Assembly (NCBI GenBank): GCA_903958265.1
Contig: CAJBSQ010000792.1
Span: forward strand, 1-5,022
Length of the DNA: 5,022 nt
From: an uncultured Planctomycetaceae bacterium
Lineage (GTDB): Bacteria > Planctomycetota > Planctomycetia > Pirellulales > UBA1268
Direction of reading: 5' to 3'
This document shows positions 1-5,022 of the stretch, piece after piece. The first letter of the stretch is position 1. Each line of letters starts with the position of its first letter. The notes under the pieces are model-generated. The model saw only the letters and a list, made by a program, of their open reading frames with translations. It did not search any database and was not told the DNA's origin. The translations under genes and the position numbers were made by a program.

Positions 1-2487
1 GAGATAGAGCGTGAGCGGATCCGCCACCATCCGCTCGAGGAGCGCCAGATCGATCACCGGCTGCGGGGAAACGGCCGGCGGTGCAGGGCTCTCCGCAGGC
101 CGAACGGCGGCCCGCGCACCCGGTCCCACGATCGCCGCGACCGTGGCCGCATGGGTATCGTGGCTCCAGATCACGCCTGGCTCCACGCCGTCGACTGCGA
201 AGTTCCGGGGGCTGAGATGGTGGCGGGGATGATCGACCTCGATCCCGCTGGGGTCGGAGAGCTTGGCCCGCCGCACGCCGTGCCGCACCGCGAAATCGAC
301 CAGCTCCTGCAGCGGCGTGACCAGGGGGAGCGGCTGGTTGTTGCGGATGCTGCGGCCGTTGCAGGCGATCACGAGTCGGTGCTGCGCCGCCAGGACGCAG
401 TCGAGCAGCGCTCGCCGCTCATCGGTCCGCGGATCGACGTCGCCCACGAGCTGCTGCTGGCCGACGAGGTCGTCTCCCTCCGTGTCCGAGACGCCGACGG
501 CGCCATCGTCGAAGCCGATCACGCAGATCACCTTGAAGGGCACGCCGCGGAGCGGCACCATCGACGTGGCCGTGATCGCCCCGGTGCGGAGCGGCTGGCG
601 GCCGGGCTGCTCGTCGAGCCATGTGGCAAGCAGCTGCCGGACGTCGTCGAAGGGCACCGCGGTGGCCTCGGCGGGGGTGCCCGCAGCCGCCGCGCGGAGC
701 CGACGCAGCTGGGCGAGCGGCTCCGAGAGCGGCGCGGTCTCCGGGCCGCAGAGTCCGACGAGCGCCGCCTCGATGAGGTCGCACCACGCCGCCACCGGAC
801 GGCTGGCGGCCGTGGTCGCCTCGAGCGTGCGGATCACGTCAATGATCCGCACGAGCATGGCGATCGCCGGAATATCGGCCGGATCGAGTTCTGGAAGCGG
901 CACGACGCCGCCGAGTTCGGGGCGGGGGGCCGCGTCGGGGAGCGTCGCCCCGAGGAGCATCCGCTCGAGGCCGAGCTGCCAGGTGTGCAGGTCGGGGAAC
1001 GCCTGCAGGTCCAGGCCGCGGCGGGCCCGATGGCCGGCGTCGAGGCCCCACCGCACCTGCGTCCGCTCCGTGAGGTCGGCCCACGCCGCCGCCGTGTCAT
1101 CGTCGGCACCGAAGTGTGCCCGCACGAGTGGATGGCCCGCCACGTCGAGCACGTCATCCACCGAGCACCGCGACCCGGGCAGTGCCAGGAGGTCCACGAG
1201 CAGGTCCGCGGCTTCGTTCACCGCGCGGATGCCGCGGTCGGCCACGACGAGCGGCAGCGTGATCGGTGCCGCCTTACCGGCGGCGTCGCGACCGAAGACG
1301 GGCCGCTGAAACACCGCCTCGAGATGGGCCGCGGCCTTGTCGATGCAGGGGCTGACGATCACCACGTCGTGGGGCTGAAGACCCTCGATCTCCGCGAAGG
1401 CCTGGAGGAGCGCATCGTGCAGCACCTCGGCCTGCCTCGACAGGCTGTGGCAACGGTGGATCGCGACCGACCGGTCGGTGGGATCGTGGTCCCGGGGCTC
1501 GGCCGTGCCGCCGGTGAGAATGGTCTGCTGCATCCGACCGAGCAGCGTGTTGGAAACCACCGCAGCCGCCGCGGGTTGCTCGGCGATGCTGACCGCCTGC
1601 GATGCCAGCAGGTGCTGGAGCTCCTTGGCACCCGCCAGCCAGATCGGCAGCAGCTCGTCCACGCCGTCGAGAAACTCCGGATCCTTGCTCCGCTGCGGCG
1701 GCATCGTGGGCGAAGGCCGGGGCAGCGACTGCCCCCAGCGGGCCCGCAGGCCTGCCGAGGGATGCACGAGCAGCACCCGCACGTCTCCCACGCTCCCGAG
1801 CAGCTGGAGACACCGCACCTGCTGCAGCGAGAGCGACTGCAGGCCGGCCACGAGCAGTCGTTCCCCCGGCGGCCAGTGGTCGAGACTCAATCGGGCCGGT
1901 GGGGAAGGACTGCCGATCTTCTGCCGCACCGCCCGCCAGAGCTCGAACTGCCAGTGATCCGAGTCGCGAAGCTTGCCGGGCACGGGCACGCCGTCCTGCT
2001 GTTCGTCGTTGGCCGTCGGGCTCAGCACCCGGTTGGGCCGCTCGCGTTCCCATTCCAGGATCATCCCCGGCCGGCGGACGTGATAGTTGTCGAACAGGCC
2101 GGCAATCCGCCGCGCGGAGAGCAGGGGCTCACGCACCATGGCAAACGGGATGCCCAGGCCGGTCGCCGCCGTGCCCGTGATCAGGTCGAGCACCGCGAAG
2201 GTGAGCCGGTCGAGCGACCAGGCATCGACCGCCTCCGCGGTCCGTGGCGGCTGCAGCAGCGAGACGATCGTGCCGGGATAGGAGATGTCGACGTTGGCGA
2301 CGATGCCGTCGTTCCGGCCTGAGGATCCCAGCTCCCGCGCCAGCCGATCGTGCAGCCATGCCCTGGCGCCCGGTGTCGGCACTACGATCCGCGGCCGGGC
2401 GAAGAGGTCGTCGTCGTGCTCGAGGAACGCCCGCGCCGGGGCGATCACGTCTTCGAGCCGTTCGACAGCGGAGATGTGCAGGGGCAT
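1..2487 (-). CDS. recC: RecC, exodeoxyribonuclease V gamma subunit (C-terminus cut off by the window edge)
   Basis: RecC is the non-catalytic subunit of RecBCD. It splits the DNA duplex, channels the 3' strand and recognises Chi during double-strand-break repair in the cytoplasm. The frame gives 829 codons with no stop; E. coli RecC has about 1,122, so roughly the last quarter, including the degenerate nuclease-like domain, is missing. Matches to E. coli RecC recalled from memory run in order. They are GIVANVD (61-67), LFDNYHVRRP (131-140), WQFELWRAV (179-187), HRCHSLSRQAEVLHD (344-358), DVVIVSP (374-380), VRWGLD (478-483), HTWQLGLERMLLG (501-513), VPLRGVPFKVICVIG (644-658), GDVDPRTDERR (682-692), GRSIRNN (711-717), LSPRNF (758-763) and LLERMVADP (816-824). 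ATG at 2487 is the only good start: an in-frame stop lies upstream at 2568-2566, and no ATG, GTG or TTG codon intervenes. A weak GAGA lies about 9 nt upstream. A Pro-rich linker spans 798-810. In many bacteria recB and recD follow recC; here that side is outside the window. Identification is very secure. Confidence 0.95.
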   Translation of the reverse strand, partial: MPLHISAVERLEDVIAPARAFLEHDDDLFARPRIVVPTPGARAWLHDRLARELGSSGRNDGIVANVDISYPGTIVSLLQPPRTAEAVDAWSLDRLTFAVLDLITGTAATGLGIPFAMVREPLLSARRIAGLFDNYHVRRPGMILEWERERPNRVLSPTANDEQQDGVPVPGKLRDSDHWQFELWRAVRQKIGSPSPPARLSLDHWPPGERLLVAGLQSLSLQQVRCLQLLGSVGDVRVLLVHPSAGLRARWGQSLPRPSPTMPPQRSKDPEFLDGVDELLPIWLAGAKELQHLLASQAVSIAEQPAAAAVVSNTLLGRMQQTILTGGTAEPRDHDPTDRSVAIHRCHSLSRQAEVLHDALLQAFAEIEGLQPHDVVIVSPCIDKAAAHLEAVFQRPVFGRDAAGKAAPITLPLVVADRGIRAVNEAADLLVDLLALPGSRCSVDDVLDVAGHPLVRAHFGADDDTAAAWADLTERTQVRWGLDAGHRARRGLDLQAFPDLHTWQLGLERMLLGATLPDAAPRPELGGVVPLPELDPADIPAIAMLVRIIDVIRTLEATTAASRPVAAWCDLIEAALVGLCGPETAPLSEPLAQLRRLRAAAAGTPAEATAVPFDDVRQLLATWLDEQPGRQPLRTGAITATSMVPLRGVPFKVICVIGFDDGAVGVSDTEGDDLVGQQQLVGDVDPRTDERRALLDCVLAAQHRLVIACNGRSIRNNQPLPLVTPLQELVDFAVRHGVRRAKLSDPSGIEVDHPRHHLSPRNFAVDGVEPGVIWSHDTHAATVAAIVGPGARAAVRPAESPAPPAVSPQPVIDLALLERMVADPLTLYL

Positions 2488-2537
2488 GGGCTGTTTCTCG
2501 ACGGCCGCCAGATCAGACGGGCCGCAGTATGGGCATG

Positions 2538-2560
2538 GCGGGCGTTTCGGGCCCGCTTTT
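2538..2560. other. GC-rich hairpin followed by a T-run in the divergent intergenic region
   Basis: GCGGGC (2538-2543) can pair with GCCCGC (2551-2556) around a 7-nt loop, and TTTT follows at 2557-2560. On the plus strand this has the form of a short rho-independent terminator, but no plus-strand gene lies upstream for it to end. It may stop stray antisense transcription out of recC. Read on the minus strand it would lie in the untranslated leader of recC, if recC transcription starts upstream of it. The stem is only 6 bp, plus one possible G-U pair, so it may be a chance fold in GC-rich DNA. Confidence 0.35.
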
Positions 2561-2564
2561 CCGA

Positions 2565-2593
2565 TTTACATTCACGGCGGTTCCGAATACTGT
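2565..2593 (+). promoter_or_regulatory. Candidate sigma70-type promoter for the beta-helix gene
   Basis: TTTACA at 2565-2570 matches five of six bases of the -35 consensus. After exactly 17 bp, TACTGT at 2588-2593 keeps the first T, the A and the final T of the -10 consensus. Transcription would then start near 2600, giving a leader of about 48 nt before the ATG at 2648. Planctomycete promoters are poorly characterised, so this is inferred from general bacterial consensus only. No comparably good promoter was seen for recC on the other strand; TAGACA (2596-2591) is -35-like but has no well-spaced -10 partner. Confidence 0.4.
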
Positions 2594-2634
2594 CTAGCCG
2601 GTCCCAGTCGGGGTCTTTTCATGCAGGATTTTAC

Positions 2635-2638
2635 GGAG
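2635..2638 (+). promoter_or_regulatory. Ribosome binding site GGAG that decides the start of the beta-helix gene
   Basis: GGAG lies 9 nt before the ATG at 2648. A second ATG in the same frame, at 2621, would add nine residues (MQDFTEFLP) in front. It has only a GGGG at 2610-2613 before it, and it would put acidic residues ahead of the basic leader. The 2648 start is therefore preferred. Confidence 0.6.
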
Positions 2639-2647
2639 TTTTTACCC

Positions 2648-5022
2648 ATGTTGTCTGCCTTTCGCCGCCCCTCCGCTTCCCGCCGTTCCCGGGCCCAGTC
2701 TGGGACCCAGTCTGGGGCCACCGCCCGCCGTCCGCGCATCGGGGTCGAGCGACTCGAGCGGAAGCTCCTGCTGGCAGTCGTGACCAACCTCAACGATGCG
2801 GACGCCGGGTCCCTGCGGGCCGCGATCGAAGCCGTCAACTCCCCCGGTGCGACCGACTACTCGATCGTGTTCCAGAATCTCGTCGGCACGATCTACACGA
2901 AGTCGGCACTCCCCACGCTGGCGGTCACGGGAACGACCTTCACGACGACGGGCACCTCCGCGATCACTCTCGACGGCACAGCCGCCGGGACCAACGCGAA
3001 TGGCCTCACGATCGGCAACGGGGTGAACACGATCGGCATCAACGGCCTCCAGCTTACGATTCAGAACTTTCAGCAGAATGGGATCTTGTTCGCCGGCGGC
3101 TCGACGGGCAGCACGCTCCGCGGCCTGAACCTCCGCGTGAACGGCCAGAATGGCATCCAACTCGCCGGAGGCACCTACACCGGCACCGCCATCATGGGCA
3201 GCGCGATCAGCGACAACGCCAAGGCGGGCATCGCCGTACTGGCCGGGGCCCCCGGGCTGGCGCTCGGTGGCACGGTCGCCGGCGACGGCAACAACATCTA
3301 CGGCAACACGACCAACGGCATCGAACTGGCGGCCGGCAGCTACACCGGCGCCACGATCGCGGCCAACCGGATCGTCGACAACGTGAAGAACGGGATCGCG
3401 ACGTCCGGCGGCGTGGCCGGCCTGACCATCGGCGGCAAGGTGAGCGCCGCCGCCAACTCCATCACCATCAACTCCGGCAACGGAATCCAGCTCGGGGCGG
3501 GCGACTACACTGGCACGACGATCGTCGGTAACTCCGTCATCCTCAACGACATCGCCGGCATCAGCCTCGCGCCGGCGGCTGGCACGCTGAGCAGCCTCAT
3601 GATCGGCGGCACGGCCGCGGGCACGAGCAACTCAATCGCCCTCAACACCGCCGGCGGCGTCGTCGTGGGTGCGGGGGCCTACAACGGCACGACGATCGTG
3701 GGCAACCAGATCATCGCCAACAAGACCGCCGGAGTGTCGCTCGACCCGTCCGCCGGCGTGCTATCGGGCCTCGCGATTGGCGGCGCCGCCGCGAGCCAGT
3801 CCAACTCGATCACCTCCACCACGGGCGTCGGCGTGCTCGTGGCACCGGGCACCTACACCTCGACGACGGTGGCCGGAAACATCATCTCTGCAAGTTCCGG
3901 GCATGGCGTCAGTCTGGCGGGGGCCTCCGGTAAGATCATGGGGCTCGTGATCGGCGTCACTCCCAACACGATCTCCAGCAACGGCGGCGACGGGATCAAC
4001 GTCGCCACCGGCACCTACAGCGGCACGACGATTCAAGACAACACGATCACGACCAACACCGGCGTGGGGATCCGGCTCGCCCCCGGCGGCGGCTCGCTGA
4101 TCGATCTGCTGGTGGGGGGCAGCACCGCAACGGCCCTCGGCAACAGGCTCTCGGCCAACAGCACCGCAGTCTTGGCGAGTGACGCGGAGCTAGTGGCGGA
4201 GCAGGGCACCTACACCGGCACCAAGGTGCAGGGCAACGAGATCACGGAGGCCGCCACCGGCATTCATCTCAGCGGCGCCCAGGGCATCACGATCGGCGGA
4301 GACACCGCCGATCTCGGCAACACCGTCACGGGTAGCAGCGATCGCGGGCTGTCGGTGATGGGCAACGTCACCGGCTCGAAGGCCGTCAACAACACGTTCA
4401 CCAACAACACGGCCGGTGTCCGGCTGGACAGTGCGACCGGGTTCGCACTGGGCGACGGAACCACGGGCAACACGATCACCGGCGGCACGACGGGCATCGT
4501 AGCGACCGGGGGCCTCGGTGGCACGACGGTGCGTGCCAACAGGGTGACGGGTCAGAGAGTCGGCATCCGCGTGCTCGACGCACAGGGGACATCGGCCGCC
4601 GAGCCCTTCACGATCGGCACGAACACGAAGACCGCCGGCACGGCGGGGGGCAACAGCGTGGTGGCCACGACCATCGGCCTGCACGCCCTCGGGAACCTCG
4701 CCAACACGGTGATCGTCGGCAACGTGTTTCGGGCCACGGCAGTCAACGGCAACGGCGCCGCACTTACGGATGCGACGAACCTGCTCTTGGGAGGTGTCAC
4801 GGCTGGAGACGGCAACCTGCTGACATCGAGCCAGGGAAGCGCCTTCTACGCCAAGGGGGTGTCGACTGGAACGCGGGTGTTCCGCAACAACATGACGGCG
4901 AGTCGGTTTGGCGTCCTGCTCGATAATGCCAAGGCGCTCTCCGTGGGAACGTTCCCCGTCGCCGCCTCCTCCAACATCGTGCAGTACAACCAGACCGGTG
5001 TCGGAACAGCCGGCAACTGCGC
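2648..5022 (+). CDS. Large secreted right-handed parallel beta-helix repeat protein (C-terminus cut off by the window edge)
   Basis: The frame runs 791 codons without a stop to the right edge, so this is the N-terminal part of a larger protein. Residues 1-32 are rich in Arg and Ser. Residues 33-44 (VERLERKLLLAV) resemble the planctomycete LEPR-XLL segment, and DAGSLRAAIEAVN follows at 52-64. From about residue 103 the chain is Gly/Thr/Asn/Ala-rich and made of predicted beta-helix rungs. These follow the pattern GNxIxxNxxxGIxL and IGGTAAGxxNxI, with regularly placed Asn residues suggesting inward-facing ladders. From Tyr177 the rungs group into tandem units of 50-65 residues. There is no cysteine until residue 791. 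Such folds occur in adhesins, polysaccharide-active enzymes and surface-layer-like proteins. No catalytic motif is recognisable in this part, so neither enzyme activity nor substrate can be assigned. Location outside the cytoplasm is inferred from the N-terminus and the repeats. The gene diverges from recC, with its own candidate promoter and GGAG site. Confidence 0.9.
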   Translation, partial: MLSAFRRPSASRRSRAQSGTQSGATARRPRIGVERLERKLLLAVVTNLNDADAGSLRAAIEAVNSPGATDYSIVFQNLVGTIYTKSALPTLAVTGTTFTTTGTSAITLDGTAAGTNANGLTIGNGVNTIGINGLQLTIQNFQQNGILFAGGSTGSTLRGLNLRVNGQNGIQLAGGTYTGTAIMGSAISDNAKAGIAVLAGAPGLALGGTVAGDGNNIYGNTTNGIELAAGSYTGATIAANRIVDNVKNGIATSGGVAGLTIGGKVSAAANSITINSGNGIQLGAGDYTGTTIVGNSVILNDIAGISLAPAAGTLSSLMIGGTAAGTSNSIALNTAGGVVVGAGAYNGTTIVGNQIIANKTAGVSLDPSAGVLSGLAIGGAAASQSNSITSTTGVGVLVAPGTYTSTTVAGNIISASSGHGVSLAGASGKIMGLVIGVTPNTISSNGGDGINVATGTYSGTTIQDNTITTNTGVGIRLAPGGGSLIDLLVGGSTATALGNRLSANSTAVLASDAELVAEQGTYTGTKVQGNEITEAATGIHLSGAQGITIGGDTADLGNTVTGSSDRGLSVMGNVTGSKAVNNTFTNNTAGVRLDSATGFALGDGTTGNTITGGTTGIVATGGLGGTTVRANRVTGQRVGIRVLDAQGTSAAEPFTIGTNTKTAGTAGGNSVVATTIGLHALGNLANTVIVGNVFRATAVNGNGAALTDATNLLLGGVTAGDGNLLTSSQGSAFYAKGVSTGTRVFRNNMTASRFGVLLDNAKALSVGTFPVAASSNIVQYNQTGVGTAGNC
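2694..2717 (+). repeat. Tandem 12-bp direct repeat inside the leader-coding region
   Basis: CCCAGTCTGGGA (2694-2705) is followed directly by CCCAGTCTGGGG (2706-2717), which differs only in the last base. It encodes overlapping QSG-containing residues (AQSGTQSG, residues 16-23) in the linker between the basic start and the LEPR-like segment. Each copy has CCCA/TGGG inverted ends. A related CCCAGTCGGGG lies in the untranslated leader at 2603-2613. The tandem copy looks like a simple slippage duplication that keeps the frame. Confidence 0.75.
2744..2779 (+). other. LEPR-XLL-like N-terminal segment in the beta-helix protein
   Basis: This stretch encodes VERLERKLLLAV (residues 33-44). Many large planctomycete surface or secreted proteins carry a short conserved segment of the type LExRxLLA after a basic N-terminus, described as the LEPR-XLL domain and thought to act in export or sorting. 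Here LERKLLLA has Lys where Arg is common and lacks the Pro of the name-giving form. The short hydrophobic run LLLAVV would be a very brief signal-peptide core, so export by the ordinary signal-peptide route is uncertain. Confidence 0.6.
3176..5022 (+). repeat. About eleven tandem coding repeats of 50-65 residues (beta-helix units)
   Basis: Seven units start with a Tyr in a Y[TNS]GTT-like motif, at residues 177, 232, 287, 345, 403, 457 and 522. Spacings are 55, 55, 58, 58, 54 and 65 residues. Four more diverged units, without the Tyr, begin near residues 574, 624, 685 and 739. A typical unit has a first half of the form YTGTTIxGNxIxxNxxxGI followed by LAPxAGxL. Its second half has the form IGGTAAGxxNSIxxN followed by GVxVGAG. 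Units three and four (3506-3679 and 3680-3853) are both 174 bp and share about 34 of 58 residues by hand count. DNA conservation is strongest around TACACCGGCACGACGATCGT. The pattern indicates internal duplication followed by drift, with later units more diverged. Confidence 0.85.

Noticed and set aside
1274..2053. A 259-codon minus-strand open frame overlapping recC in another frame
   Set aside because: It is Ala/Arg/Gly-rich low-complexity sequence inside the recC coding region, which has clear similarity in a different frame. It is a frame shadow.
151..2322. A 723-codon open frame on the plus strand, opposite recC
   Set aside because: Its product is Arg/His/Glu-rich with no recognisable domain, and it lies exactly antisense to a frame with continuous RecC similarity. 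GC-rich codon bias readily produces long open frames on the opposite strand.
2621..2647. An upstream in-frame ATG as the true start of the beta-helix gene
   Set aside because: It lacks a well-placed ribosome binding site. The ATG at 2648 has GGAG 9 nt before it and gives the expected basic N-terminus. It cannot be fully excluded.
2350..3531. A 393-codon plus-strand open frame spanning the intergenic region and the start of the beta-helix gene
   Set aside because: It begins inside recC and then reads the repeat gene out of frame, giving Arg/His/Gln-rich sequence such as RRGQHAPRPEP-like runs. The 2648 frame gives a coherent repeat protein.
3176..4210. Evenly spaced DNA repeats considered as a possible CRISPR-like or non-coding array
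   Set aside because: The period is 162-195 bp, all copies stay in one reading frame, and variation between copies conserves the protein pattern. They are coding repeats.
4190..4684. Minus-strand open frames opposite the beta-helix repeats
   Set aside because: They mirror the repetitive coding sequence, have no domain features, and have no ribosome binding site that stands out.

Overview
The window is a GC-rich piece of bacterial chromosome holding two incomplete genes that diverge from a 160-bp intergenic region. The best guess for the source is a member of the Planctomycetota. The main reason is the N-terminus of the right-hand gene product: a basic leader, then a VERLERKLLLAV segment resembling the planctomycete LEPR-XLL N-terminal domain, then a DAGSLRAAIEAVN motif that often opens their large secreted beta-helix proteins. 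This assignment rests on motif recognition, not on a database search.

Left part (1-2487, minus strand): the first 829 codons of recC, the gamma subunit of exodeoxyribonuclease V (RecBCD), read leftward. The reading frame stays open to the left edge, so the C-terminal domain and the stop codon lie outside the window. Similarity to E. coli RecC can be followed by eye from the N-terminus to the last residues visible. Several residues reported to contact Chi in E. coli RecC are replaced.

Middle (2488-2647): a short divergent regulatory region. It contains a candidate sigma70-type promoter facing right, a GC-rich hairpin followed by four T residues, and a clear GGAG ribosome binding site for the right-hand gene.

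Right part (2648-5022, plus strand): the first 791 codons of a large, presumably secreted or cell-surface protein. It is Gly/Thr/Asn/Ala-rich and built from about eleven tandem units of roughly 50-65 residues. Each unit carries two or more predicted rungs of a right-handed parallel beta-helix. The frame is open to the right edge.

The two genes show no functional link. One encodes an intracellular DNA-repair subunit and the other an envelope or extracellular repeat protein, and they simply share a divergent promoter region. I see no RNA gene, CRISPR array, insertion sequence or defence cassette. I also see no convincing evidence of a previously undescribed multi-gene system here.
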